DNA from: an uncultured Ruminococcus sp.
GTDB lineage: Bacteria; Bacillota; Clostridia; Oscillospirales; Ruminococcaceae
DNA: 64,000 nt
NCBI GenBank assembly: GCA_902788785.1
Contig: CADALT010000009.1
Location: 30,180-94,179 of the forward strand
Reading direction: 5' to 3'
Under the pieces are notes generated by a model. The model ran no database searches. It had not been told where the DNA came from and saw nothing but the letters and a program-made list of their open reading frames with translations. Within the stretch, counting starts at the first letter, position 1; every line of letters starts with the position of its first letter. A program made the position numbers and the translations under genes. Of this stretch, positions 53,699 to 61,985 are shown in pieces.

Positions 53699-54548
53699 GA
53701 TACTTACTGCCAGTCAGCGGCTGGATATCATCAGGCAGAAGGGCAGACCTACCGCCCTTGATTACATACCCATGATATTCGATGAGTTTTTCGAGATGCA
53801 CGGCGACAGACTTTACGGTGATGACGGCGCTATAATAGGTGGCGTGGCAGCCTTCAAGGGCACCCCCGTGACTGTCATAGCCGAGGTAAAGGGCAGAACA
53901 CTGGAGGAAAACCAGAAGTGCAACTTCGGTATGCCCCATCCCGAGGGATACCGCAAGGCTTTAAGGCTGGCAAGACAGGCTGAAAAGTTCCACAGACCCA
54001 TCATATGCCTGGTGGATACCCCCGGTGCATATCCCGGTGTGGAAGCCGAACAGCGTGGTCAGGGCGAGGCTATCGCCCGTAATATAATGGAGTTCATGAC
54101 CCTGAAAACGCCGATAATATCCATAGTAATGGGCGAAGGCGGCTCGGGCGGCGCACTGGCGCTGGCGGTCTGCGATGAACTGGCAATGCTGGAAAATTCG
54201 CTGTACTCCGTTATCTCGCCAAAGGGCTTTGCAAGCATACTCTGGAAAGATGCTTCAAGAGAGCGTGAAGCCTGCGATATCATGAAGATAACTGCGGAAG
54301 ATCTGGTAGATCTCGGTATCTGCGATACCATAATACCCGAGGCAGACGGCGGCGCACATAACGATCCGCAGCTGACCGCAGAGAATATTTCCGATTATAT
54401 TTCAGAAAGTCTGCAAAATTTACAAATAAAATTTAAAAAAGGACTTGACGAAATGATAAATAGTCGCTATAATAAGTTTAGAGTTGTGGGAGACTTCGAT
54501 GAGTTTCCGCATTCTGATACACAGCAGGCAGATGATCCTGCTGAATAA
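53691..54548 (+). CDS. accA: acetyl-CoA carboxylase carboxyltransferase alpha subunit
   Basis: A 285-aa partner of AccD. Residues YIPMIFDEFFEMHGDRLYGDD, the glycine-rich GEGGSGGALALAV, and the SVISPKGFASILWKDA segment are characteristic. The usual N-terminal helical stretch is short. The C-terminal tail (GDFDEFPHSDTQQADDPAE) is unusual and probably disordered. The gene ends 69 nt before acpP. Confidence 0.95.
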   Translation: MSEILTASQRLDIIRQKGRPTALDYIPMIFDEFFEMHGDRLYGDDGAIIGGVAAFKGTPVTVIAEVKGRTLEENQKCNFGMPHPEGYRKALRLARQAEKFHRPIICLVDTPGAYPGVEAEQRGQGEAIARNIMEFMTLKTPIISIVMGEGGSGGALALAVCDELAMLENSLYSVISPKGFASILWKDASREREACDIMKITAEDLVDLGICDTIIPEADGGAHNDPQLTAENISDYISESLQNLQIKFKKGLDEMINSRYNKFRVVGDFDEFPHSDTQQADDPAE

Positions 54549-54617
54549 TGAACTCTGATGCATTTTGCAAAGGGTTCGGTATTGTTCCAGTAAAGTATAG
54601 AATGGAGGGAATTGGTA

Positions 54618-54851
54618 ATGGTATTTGACAAGATTCGTGAGATCATTGTTGAGCAGCTGGACGTTGATGAGGATAAGGTAACAACTGACGCTTCTATCAC
54701 AGAGGATCTGGGTGCTGACTCACTGGACGTTGTTGATCTGGTAATGAGCATCGAAGAGAGCTTTGACCTGGAGATCCCCGATGAAGAGGTCGAGAACATC
54801 AAGACAGTTGGCGATATCGTCAAGTTCATCGAGGCTAAGACCGAGGAATAA
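54618..54851 (+). CDS. acpP: acyl carrier protein
   Basis: A 77-aa acidic carrier. The phosphopantetheine Ser is in the canonical [12 protein letters not shown], followed by [13 protein letters not shown]. The start at 54618 is eight bases after GGAGGG. An in-frame TTG at 54612 is too close to that site. Its position as last gene of the fab/acc cluster, before a good terminator, is consistent with the primary fatty-acid ACP. Confidence 0.97.
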   Translation: MVFDKIREIIVEQLDVDEDKVTTDASITEDLGADSLDVVDLVMSIEESFDLEIPDEEVENIKTVGDIVKFIEAKTEE

Positions 54852-54887
54852 TTTTCCCGGGCATTGTCACATGATAAGCTGACGTTG

Positions 54888-54918
54888 GCGGACAGGATAG
54901 TTCCTGTTCGCTTTTTTA
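54888..54918 (+). terminator. terminator of the fab/acc operon
   Basis: GCGGACAGGA pairs with TCCTGTTCGC (one G-U, loop TAGT) followed by TTTTTTATTTT. Confidence 0.85.
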
Positions 54919-54959
54919 TTTTGTCAAAATATCAATGCCAAATTAGTGCAAAAAGCTGA

Positions 54960-54989
54960 TTGAAATGCAAACTAAAGCTGTGTTATAAT
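54960..54989 (+). promoter_or_regulatory. promoter of the nitroreductase-tautomerase operon
   Basis: TTGAAA 54960-54965, 18 nt, TATAAT 54984-54989. Confidence 0.75.
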
Positions 54990-55020
54990 AATTGTATTGT
55001 CAGATGAGGAGGCTTTTACT

Positions 55021-55548
55021 ATGAGTGAAGTAATGGATAAAATAGTTACCAGAAGAAGCGTCAGGGCTTTTACCGATGAAATGCCCACAGATGAACAGCT
55101 GGAAGAAATAATCAAGGCAGGCACCTACGCTGCCACAGGCATGAACAGACAGTCCCCAATCATCATCGCTGTGACCAATAAGGAACTGCGTGATAAGCTT
55201 GCTGTGATGAATGCGGGCTTCATGGGCAAGGGCGCTGACTTCGACCCATTCTACGGCGCACCCGTAGTGCTGATAGTTCTGGCTGACAAGAGCGCACCTA
55301 CATATATCTACGACGGCAGTCTCGTTATGGGAAATCTCATGCTTGCCGCCCACGATCAGGGGCTTGGCAGCTGTTGGATACACCGTGCCCGTGAGGAGTT
55401 CGAGACAGAGGAAGGCAAGGAGATACTGCGTTCGCTCGGTATCGAGGGCGATTATGAGGGCATAGGTCACTGTGTCATAGGCTGCCCCAAGGACGAACAG
55501 CCTGCGGATAAGCCCAGAAAAGAAAACTGGGTATACTATATAAAGTAG
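55021..55548 (+). CDS. nitroreductase-family protein
   Basis: A 175-aa FMN-dependent oxidoreductase. The N-terminal RRSVRAFTDEMPTDEQL is the family's FMN-binding start, and the GIGHCVIGCPKDEQP segment lies near the C-terminus. It may reduce quinones or nitro compounds, but the natural substrate is unknown. The ATG at 55021 follows GAGGAGGCTTTTACT. It is the first of four tightly packed genes (gaps 15, 4 and 12 nt). Confidence 0.85.
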   Translation: MSEVMDKIVTRRSVRAFTDEMPTDEQLEEIIKAGTYAATGMNRQSPIIIAVTNKELRDKLAVMNAGFMGKGADFDPFYGAPVVLIVLADKSAPTYIYDGSLVMGNLMLAAHDQGLGSCWIHRAREEFETEEGKEILRSLGIEGDYEGIGHCVIGCPKDEQPADKPRKENWVYYIK

Positions 55549-55563
55549 AAAGAGGTCGATAAA

Positions 55564-55923
55564 ATGCCGCTGGTCAGGATAGATATGATACGGGGGAAAA
55601 GTTATGAATATAAGAAAACTCTGCTGGACTGCGTGCATGAGGCTCTTAAAGAGGCACTGGGAATAGAAGAGTGGGACAGGTTCCAGCGTATCACCGAGAT
55701 CTACCGCAGCGACTTTGAGACCTCGCCCGATAAAAGCGATGATTTCATGATAATAGAACTGACGCTCTTCCCCGGTCGCACCAAAGAACAAAAGGGCAGG
55801 GCTATAGAGCTTATCACCTCAAAGCTAAGTGACAAGCTGGGCATAGCCCCGAAGGACGTGTTCATCGTCATAAACGAACCGCCTTTGGAGAACTGGGGCA
55901 TGGGCGGCAAACAGAAAGGTTAG
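55564..55923 (+). CDS. tautomerase-superfamily protein (Tautomerase_2-like)
   Basis: A 119-aa protein starting MPLVRIDMIRGKS, so Pro2 becomes the N-terminal catalytic base after Met removal, as in 4-oxalocrotonate tautomerases. A duplicated beta-alpha-beta shape (YKKTLLDCVHEALKEALG, DVFIVINEPPLENWGMGG) fits the PF14552 group. It sits 4 nt before an S66 peptidase. Substrate unknown. Confidence 0.8.
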   Translation: MPLVRIDMIRGKSYEYKKTLLDCVHEALKEALGIEEWDRFQRITEIYRSDFETSPDKSDDFMIIELTLFPGRTKEQKGRAIELITSKLSDKLGIAPKDVFIVINEPPLENWGMGGKQKG

Positions 55924-55927
55924 GCAT

Positions 55928-56983
55928 ATGTACATACCAAACAGTCTTGAACGGGGCAGTAAAGCCGCCGTGGTAAGTCTTTCAAGCGGTATGCTTGGGG
56001 AAGACTTCTGCAAGCATACTCTCGATATAGGCACAAAGCGCATGAGAGAAACAGGGCTTGAACCTGTGTTCATGGAGAATGCGCTGAAAGGTTCGGAGTA
56101 TGTATCCGCTCACCCCGAAAAGCGTGCACAAGACCTGAAAGCGGCATTCCTTGATGACAGCATCAGCGCCATCATAACTGCCATCGGCGGTGACGATACT
56201 TTCCGCACACTGCCGTATCTTATGGAGGATGAGGAGTTCATTCGGGCGGTACAGTCTCACCCGAAGATATTCACGGGCTTTTCCGATACCACCACGAACC
56301 ACCTTATGCTTTATAAACTGGGCTTGCAGACCTACTATGGTCCCTGTTTTATATGTGACTTCGGCGAGCTTGCGAATGATATGCTGCACTATACCAAATC
56401 AGCCTTCATGAACTTCTTCAAACCTGTGAAAGAGTGGGAGATTCGTCCGAGTGAATACTGGTATGAGGAACGCAGCGACTTTTCTGCATCGGCAATAGGC
56501 ACTGACAGGGTGTCGCACCGTGAAACACACAGTTTCGAGCTATTGCAGGGCAGTCCCGTGTTTGGAGGAAAACTGCTGGGCGGCTGCCTTGACAGTCTTT
56601 CGGATATGCTCACGGGCGACAGATATCCCGAGGAGAAAGATATCATACGCAGGTACGGCATATTCCCCACGGCTGAGGAATGGCAGGGCAAGGTACTGTT
56701 CATCGAGACCAGTGAGGAACAGCCCACGCCCGTTCAGTACAGGCACTACCTCGAAGCCCTGAAAGCCGAGGGCGTGTTCGGTGCAGTTAATGGTATAATA
56801 TGCGGCAAACCCATGGACGAGGTATACTATGAGGAGTATAAGGATATACTCTGCGAGACCGTGGATAATAAGTCTTTGCCAATACTTTATAATGTGAATT
56901 TCGGCCATGCCGTACCGAGAACAGTCCTGCCATACGGCGCAGAATGTTTCGTCGATGCGGAAAGTCAAACCATAAAATTTTAG
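55928..56983 (+). CDS. S66-family peptidase (LD-carboxypeptidase/MccF-like)
   Basis: A 351-aa serine peptidase of the LdcA/MccF fold. The nucleophile Ser is in FTGFSDTTTNH, the Glu in FIETSEE, and the His in NFGHAVPR. LdcA trims peptidoglycan tetrapeptides, whereas MccF cleaves acyl-amidates such as microcin C. The sequence (351 aa, PTPVQYRHYL segment) fits the MccF side somewhat better, but this cannot be settled here. It lies between two tautomerase-superfamily genes in one operon. Confidence 0.85.
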   Translation: MYIPNSLERGSKAAVVSLSSGMLGEDFCKHTLDIGTKRMRETGLEPVFMENALKGSEYVSAHPEKRAQDLKAAFLDDSISAIITAIGGDDTFRTLPYLMEDEEFIRAVQSHPKIFTGFSDTTTNHLMLYKLGLQTYYGPCFICDFGELANDMLHYTKSAFMNFFKPVKEWEIRPSEYWYEERSDFSASAIGTDRVSHRETHSFELLQGSPVFGGKLLGGCLDSLSDMLTGDRYPEEKDIIRRYGIFPTAEEWQGKVLFIETSEEQPTPVQYRHYLEALKAEGVFGAVNGIICGKPMDEVYYEEYKDILCETVDNKSLPILYNVNFGHAVPRTVLPYGAECFVDAESQTIKF

Positions 56984-56995
56984 GAGGAAAACACT

Positions 56996-57337
56996 ATGCC
57001 ATTTATTGATGTAAAAACAAATGTTAAGATCGCAGCAGATGAGGAGGAGCGCATCAAGAGCGCTCTGGGACAGGCTATAACATCTATCCCGGGCAAGAGC
57101 GAGGGCTGGCTCATGGTGGGCATGACCCCCGAATATAAGCTCTGGTTCAAGGGCACAGCCGACCCTGCTGCCATGGTACAGGTGAGCATCTACGGCAGTG
57201 CCGACAGGTCTGCAAAGAACAAGCTTACCGAGAAGATCTCCGATATACTTGGCAGTGAGCTTAACATAAGCCCCTCACGTATCTACGTAAGCTATGCCGA
57301 GACCCCAGACTGGGGCTGGAACGGCGCAAACTTCTGA
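56996..57337 (+). CDS. MIF-like tautomerase (macrophage migration inhibitory factor family)
   Basis: A 113-aa protein starting MPFIDVKTNV with the N-terminal Pro of the MIF/phenylpyruvate tautomerase family. The C-terminal ISPSRIYVSYAETPDWGWNG matches the animal MIF pattern (SPDRVYINY...GWN). The CxxC of mammalian MIF is absent (PAAMVQV). A trimeric tautomerase is expected. It is the last gene of the four-gene operon. Whether it acts on a metabolite or on a host is unknown. Confidence 0.8.
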   Translation: MPFIDVKTNVKIAADEEERIKSALGQAITSIPGKSEGWLMVGMTPEYKLWFKGTADPAAMVQVSIYGSADRSAKNKLTEKISDILGSELNISPSRIYVSYAETPDWGWNGANF

Positions 57338-57352
57338 TATACCGTAACATAC

Positions 57353-57388
57353 AAAAAGGCGCTCTATCCTGATGATAAAGCGCCTTTT
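57353..57388. terminator. bidirectional terminator
   Basis: AAAAAGGCGCT pairs with AGCGCCTTTTT around a short loop, between the MIF-like gene and the convergent cheW. Confidence 0.8.
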
Positions 57389-57421
57389 TTATTTTGTTAT
57401 GTCCCGGCTTTCAGAATATAC

Positions 57422-57886
57422 TTATCCATCTGCCTGAACCTCGTTAAACTTCGCCTCGTCATCGGGACGTATGACAAGCTCGGGAGATATTATGCATACC
57501 GTCTTGCCCTCATTCAGGAACGAGCCGCTGATGAAACGTGCGTTGACCTGTTCGTTGATGTCGGGGGGCGGCTGTATATCCTCGGGCTGCACCTCCACAA
57601 AGCCCGAGATACTGTCGCAGTGCAGACCCAACAGCTTTTCACTGTCCAGCAGTATTATGCACTCGTGCTCGTCCTTCCTCCTGTGGGCACAGCCAAAGCG
57701 CTTTCTCAGGTCGATGATGGTATAGGTCTTGCCGCCGTTTACCAGCGTGCCCTCGGCATAATCGGGAAAATCAGGCAGGGGCTGGGTCTTCTCTGCGGCG
57801 ATTATCAGCCTTACATCCGAAAACCCGATGGCATATAACGTTCTGCTTATATAGAAAAGCAGATATTTATTATCACTGTCCTGCAT
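57422..57886 (-). CDS. cheW: chemotaxis coupling protein CheW
   Basis: A 154-aa SH3-like adaptor linking receptors to CheA. Typical elements: an N-terminal KYLLFYISRTLYAIG strand pair, LPDFPDYAEGTLVNGGKTYTIIDLRKRFG, and a C-terminal RFISGSFLNEGKTVCII. It is the third gene of a cheR-cheB-cheW unit. No cheA, receptor or flagellar gene is in the window. Confidence 0.85.
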   Translation of the reverse strand: MQDSDNKYLLFYISRTLYAIGFSDVRLIIAAEKTQPLPDFPDYAEGTLVNGGKTYTIIDLRKRFGCAHRRKDEHECIILLDSEKLLGLHCDSISGFVEVQPEDIQPPPDINEQVNARFISGSFLNEGKTVCIISPELVIRPDDEAKFNEVQADG

Positions 57887-57913
57887 GGCAGTTCACCTCT
57901 TTCATAGTATAGC

Positions 57914-58900
57914 TTATTTGCCCTGTTTCAGCCTGTTCATGATATGACCTGCGATCTTATCCAGCGGCAGGCTAATATCAGCTGCACCGTTCTCCGCAGC
58001 GACCTTAGGCATACCGTAAACCACCGCCGTGCTTTCATCTTCAGCGATGTTATATGCCCCCATGCGCTTCATATCGAGCATACCCTTTGCGCCGTCGCTG
58101 CCCATACCTGTCAGTATCACACCTATTGCGCTGCGCTTTGCCGCATAGGCTGCCGAGTCGAACAGCACATCCACCGAGGGGCAGTGCCCGTTGACCTTTA
58201 CGCCAGTTTCACTGTTGACGAAATAGCCGTTCTTGTCACGGAACAGCCTGAGATGTTTACCGCCTGCGGCTATCACGACCAGACCCTTTTTAAGATACAG
58301 TCCGCTCTTTGCCTCGACCACCGTCTGTCCCAGCGACAGATCCAGCTGCTCGGCATATATCTTCGTATAGCCCTCGGGCATATGCAAAGTGCAGACCACA
58401 GGCGGACAATCCGCAGGCAGCCCTTTCAGCACCACAGGCAGCGCCTGCGTGCTTCCTGTTGAACCGCCTATGACTATGACCTTGTCCGTATCGGGGGTCG
58501 TCTTTTCGGGTGTCTGTACACGCACCCTGTTCACGCTGTTCATAATGCTGGCGGACAGCCGTGCTATCAGCCGTTCTTCGCCCTTTTCAGCCGCCTGCCA
58601 GCCAATGGCATCCAGCGCACCTGCCTGTATCAGCGCAGCCACCGATGTACTGCCTTTATAGAACGCTATTATGGGCACCGAATATCTGGGTGCCAGCGCC
58701 TTTACGTATTCGGGCGCATCGCCTTCATGCATACTGTTCACGTCCACCAGCACTGCCGATGGGTCCTCCATCCTCAGCCTGTCCCTGCCCGATCTCACAT
58801 CACAGGCGGAAAACATCGTGCCTGCGGGCATACTGCTGTGCAGCCCGTGTACTATCAGACTTGCCAGGCTTTTATCGTTGGATATCACCAGTATCCTCAT
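57914..58900 (-). CDS. cheB: CheB-type methylesterase response regulator
   Basis: A 328-aa protein. The receiver domain (1-115) has a phosphoryl Asp in AVLVDVNSM, but the N-terminal acidic pair is reduced to a single Asp (ISNDKS), and a Lys lies in IAFYKGS. The esterase domain has Ser in IGGSTGSTQAL, His in CTLHMPEGYTK and Asp in LTGMGSDGAKG, the expected triad. It removes methyl groups from receptors. It overlaps cheR at ATGA and precedes cheW by 27 nt. Confidence 0.85.
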   Translation of the reverse strand: MRILVISNDKSLASLIVHGLHSSMPAGTMFSACDVRSGRDRLRMEDPSAVLVDVNSMHEGDAPEYVKALAPRYSVPIIAFYKGSTSVAALIQAGALDAIGWQAAEKGEERLIARLSASIMNSVNRVRVQTPEKTTPDTDKVIVIGGSTGSTQALPVVLKGLPADCPPVVCTLHMPEGYTKIYAEQLDLSLGQTVVEAKSGLYLKKGLVVIAAGGKHLRLFRDKNGYFVNSETGVKVNGHCPSVDVLFDSAAYAAKRSAIGVILTGMGSDGAKGMLDMKRMGAYNIAEDESTAVVYGMPKVAAENGAADISLPLDKIAGHIMNRLKQGK

Positions 58901-59736
58901 CAGCCGTTCACCTCCTTGCGGTAAACGGCAGGCTGTTCACGCACATAAGGCATATCCGCAGGTGCAGATTCAGCATGACCGATATAAAAATACCCTCCGT
59001 CCTCCGTGGCATTGTAAAACCGCTTGCACAGGTCGGACTTAGTCTTGTCGTCAAAATAGATCATCACATTGCGGCAGACTATCAGGTCGAATTTTTTCTT
59101 GAAGCTTATCTCGTCCATAAGATTATGGTACTTGAATATCACATTGCTGCGCAGGCTGTCCTTGATGCGGTAAAGCCCGTGCTGTGTGGGATCAAAGTAT
59201 TTTTGGCGCCATTCTTCGGGCAGGTCGCTGAGTGCCTGCTCGGAATATATCCCACGCTGTGCCGAGCGCAGGGCGTTGAAGGAAATATCCGTTGCCAGTA
59301 TCTTCAGATCCCAGCTGTGCTGCCTGAACCCGAAATAATCATCAAGGCACATGGCGAGATTATACGGTTCGTTGCCAAAGGAACACCCTGCCGACCAGAT
59401 ACACAGGTCATGGTCACGCACCATTTTCTCCATCTGCGGCAGAAAGACCTTCTCAAAATGGTCGAAGTGTTCCGATTCACGCATAAAATAGGTGTGGTTG
59501 GTAGTCAGCCTGTTGATAAGGTTAGCCGCCTCTCTGCCCGAGGTATCCGAGAACACCACTTCCAGATATTCCGAAAAATCCGCAAAACCGCAGTCAGATA
59601 GGTAGTTCGCCAGCCTTGACTGCACGATGAACTGTTTGCCTGCAAGGTCGATGCCGTAGCCTGCTTTAACAAATGTTATAAGTCTTTGAAAATCGTCTTC
59701 GTTGATATTTGATCCTGTTGTATTTATATTCACCAC
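58900..59736 (-). CDS. cheR: chemotaxis protein methyltransferase CheR
   Basis: A 278-aa SAM-dependent receptor methyltransferase. An N-terminal helical domain (1-80) is followed by the SAM-binding WSAGCSFGNEPYNLAM, where many CheR proteins have GEEPYS. The conserved VCRNVMIYFD and C-terminal GGYFYIGHAES complete the pattern. The GTG start at 59736 has AGAGGG seven bases before. It begins the operon under the promoter at 59780. Confidence 0.88.
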   Translation of the reverse strand: MVNINTTGSNINEDDFQRLITFVKAGYGIDLAGKQFIVQSRLANYLSDCGFADFSEYLEVVFSDTSGREAANLINRLTTNHTYFMRESEHFDHFEKVFLPQMEKMVRDHDLCIWSAGCSFGNEPYNLAMCLDDYFGFRQHSWDLKILATDISFNALRSAQRGIYSEQALSDLPEEWRQKYFDPTQHGLYRIKDSLRSNVIFKYHNLMDEISFKKKFDLIVCRNVMIYFDDKTKSDLCKRFYNATEDGGYFYIGHAESAPADMPYVREQPAVYRKEVNG

Positions 59737-59779
59737 GCTGCCACCCTCTTTCGGCTAAAAGCTCTGTACTGTAAAGATA

Positions 59780-59808
59780 ATTATACCATAAATCACTTCA
59801 CTTTTCAA
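59780..59808 (-). promoter_or_regulatory. promoter of the cheRBW operon
   Basis: On the minus strand TTGAAA (59803-59808), 17 nt, TATAAT (59780-59785). Confidence 0.8.
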
Positions 59809-59842
59809 GAGTTTTTGTAAAATTATCACAAAAACTTTTGTT

Positions 59843-59882
59843 AAAAATAACCCCGAAGCGTCATACGTCCTGTCGCTTCGGG
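59843..59882 (-). terminator. terminator of the HEAT/LRV-like gene
   Basis: CCCGAAGCG (59852-59860) pairs with CGCTTCGGG (59874-59882). On the minus strand it is followed by GTTATTTTT. Confidence 0.75.
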
Positions 59883-59899
59883 ACATCATGATGTTTATG

Positions 59900-60310
59900 T
59901 TATCGTTTATCCGACTCTATCCTGCTTTTAGCCGCCTCACGGACTTCTTCCCTATCATCTTCCAGCAGTTCATATACCTTAGATAATGGCGCATTCGGAT
60001 TTAATACGGCTGTCTCCCTGACCTCAAAATCGGCATCTTTCAGCAGTACCTCAAGGGTCTCGGCTGATGTATGTGAATTATTCGCAACGCTTTCACGCAC
60101 TTCGACATAGGGCGAGCGTGACAGCTTATCCAACAGCTTTACGTTCACCAGATGATCTGCCGCATACCAAAGCTTTGCTCGCTTTTTCAATTCCCTGCGT
60201 GATACATTTTCTCCGAATATCCTTGCTGTATCGGCTATCAGCTGTTCTCTGCTGTAATGATCGTTTATATGGTCTTTGTTATCTAAAAACAGTTTTAAGA
60301 AGATCATCAT
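59900..60310 (-). CDS. HEAT/LRV-like repeat protein
   Basis: A 136-aa cytosolic protein. The C-terminal 75 residues contain alpha-helical repeats such as SPYVEVRESVANNSHTS and DADFEVRETAVLNPNAP and DREEVREAAKSRI, the pattern of leucine-rich variant or HEAT-like repeats, which usually mediate protein contacts. The N-terminus is a charged helix (FLKLFLDNKDHINDHY). Two adjacent ATGs at 60310 and 60307 follow GGTGGGAC. Function unknown. Confidence 0.7.
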   Translation of the reverse strand: MMIFLKLFLDNKDHINDHYSREQLIADTARIFGENVSRRELKKRAKLWYAADHLVNVKLLDKLSRSPYVEVRESVANNSHTSAETLEVLLKDADFEVRETAVLNPNAPLSKVYELLEDDREEVREAAKSRIESDKR

Positions 60311-60395
60311 GTCCCACCTTTCTGCTGTAGTAATTTTAGCACAGCGCCAGACTTTTGTCAACACACCATGTTTCTCGCAAAATTTTCACTTTGCA

Positions 60396-60427
60396 TTAAG
60401 TTTGATTTAAGTTAGGCAGATTATAAT
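60396..60427 (+). promoter_or_regulatory. 11-bp direct repeats at a promoter without -35
   Basis: TTAAGTT at 60396 and 60407 (11-bp spacing, one helical turn) followed by TATAAT at 60422. This is the layout of promoters activated by OmpR/PhoB-type response regulators. Confidence 0.5.
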
Positions 60428-60465
60428 GTATACAACAACAAAAACAGAAAGCGAGGGCATACCTT

Positions 60466-61857
60466 ATGAAAAAGAATATTATGATAACGATAGCAGCAGT
60501 TATGATAACCGTCCTCTCGATGACCGCTTGTTCGGAGATCGCAGAGACTTCACAGCAGGCTATGCAGAAGTCAGCCACGACCGTTTCGGGATCGGCTGAC
60601 CCATCTGCCCCCGACACCGAGGTCGAAAGCACAGCGGAAGTGACCACGACCACTGCCGCTTCCACGACCGCAGCCGAGGACGAACCCGAGATAAAGGCTG
60701 TATCCGATGAAAAGTCCAATGCCGAATTAGTCAGCGCATCTTATACCTCATACGATAACGGTGTGCTCGATACCACGGATATATTCACCTCACGGGACCT
60801 CGTTCAGCAGGCAGACCTCACCGCTGCACAGACCTTAGAGGCAGCCGACGGCAAGATCCTGACCATATCCGATGAGGGTGTATACGTTATAAAAGGCAGC
60901 GCTGAAAACTGCACCATACGTGTCGAGGCTGATGATACCGCCAAGGTACAGCTCGTGCTTGACGGTGTGAGCATCACGAACAGCGACTCCCCTGCGATAT
61001 ATGTCGTAAGTGCGGATAAGTGCTTCATCACCACCGCCGAAAACAGCAAGAACACCCTTGCCGTTACAGGCAGTTTCACAGCCGACGGCGATACCAATAC
61101 CGATGCGGTCATCTTCTCAAAGGACGATATAGTGTTTGGCGGCATGGGTTCGCTGGAGATAAACTCCGCTTACGGCAACGGTATCTCGGGCAAGGACGAT
61201 GTGAAGTTCACAGGCGGCACATACAGCGTGACTTCCGCACTTGATGCCATCGAAGCCAACGACTCTATCCGCATCTGCGGCGGAGACTTCACCATCACCG
61301 GCAGTAAGGACGGTCTGCACAGCGAGAACGATGAGGACAACACCACGGGCTATATCTACATAGCAGGCGGAAACTTCACCATCGACGTTTCGGGCGACGG
61401 CATACAGGCGACCACCTATGTGCAGATAGACGGCGGTACTTTCGATATAAACGCCTCGGAAGCCATCGAAGGCACTTATATCCAGATAAATGACGGCACA
61501 ATAAATGCCTACGGCTCGGACGACGGCATCAACGCTTCAAGCAAAAGCACAGCCTGCGATGTCTGCATAGAGATAAACGGCGGTGAGATCAGTGTCGAAG
61601 TCGGTCCCGGCGATACCGACGGCATCGACTCCAACGGTAGTATCATCGTAAACGGCGGAACTATCAGCGTTACTTCGCAGATGTCTTCCTTCGACTATGA
61701 CGGTGTTGCTCAGTTCAACGGCGGCACTATCACAGTAAACGGTCAGCAGGTCAATGAGATACCCCAGTCCATGATGGGCGGCGGTATGCGTGGCGGTATG
61801 CGTGGAGATATGGGTGACATGGGCGAAATGCCCGACTTCGGCGGCATGAGGATCTGA
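60466..61857 (+). CDS. Cthe_2159-like beta-helix lipoprotein (carbohydrate-binding)
   Basis: A 463-aa lipoprotein with a lipobox ending in MTAC (Cys22), a Thr/Glu-rich linker (STAEVTTTTAAS) and a long parallel beta-helix from about 125 to 430. It has repeated G/D strands: DGIQATTYVQIDGGTFDIN, AIEGTYIQINDGTINAYG, DGIDSNGSIIVNGGTISV. The C-terminus is Gly/Met-rich (MMGGGMRGGMRGDMG). Cthe_2159 from Clostridium thermocellum binds polygalacturonate. Binding to a surface or plant polymer is inferred. The start has GAGGGCATACCTT. It is probably response-regulator controlled. Confidence 0.8.
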   Translation: MKKNIMITIAAVMITVLSMTACSEIAETSQQAMQKSATTVSGSADPSAPDTEVESTAEVTTTTAASTTAAEDEPEIKAVSDEKSNAELVSASYTSYDNGVLDTTDIFTSRDLVQQADLTAAQTLEAADGKILTISDEGVYVIKGSAENCTIRVEADDTAKVQLVLDGVSITNSDSPAIYVVSADKCFITTAENSKNTLAVTGSFTADGDTNTDAVIFSKDDIVFGGMGSLEINSAYGNGISGKDDVKFTGGTYSVTSALDAIEANDSIRICGGDFTITGSKDGLHSENDEDNTTGYIYIAGGNFTIDVSGDGIQATTYVQIDGGTFDINASEAIEGTYIQINDGTINAYGSDDGINASSKSTACDVCIEINGGEISVEVGPGDTDGIDSNGSIIVNGGTISVTSQMSSFDYDGVAQFNGGTITVNGQQVNEIPQSMMGGGMRGGMRGDMGDMGEMPDFGGMRI

Positions 61858-61945
61858 CCGCAAACCAAACCGACTTCAAAAGGCAGCGCCCTCCCCATTA
61901 GTTACGCTGCCTTGCCTCCTCTATATAATGTTTCCTTCAAAAATG

Positions 61946-61978
61946 CCCTCGGAGATCTGACCTCCGAGGGTGTTTTGT
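61946..61978. terminator. bidirectional terminator
   Basis: CCCTCGGAG (61946-61954) pairs perfectly with CTCCGAGGG (61962-61970). T-rich flanks on both strands serve the lipoprotein gene and the convergent dtd. Confidence 0.85.
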
Positions 61979-61985
61979 CGTTGTA

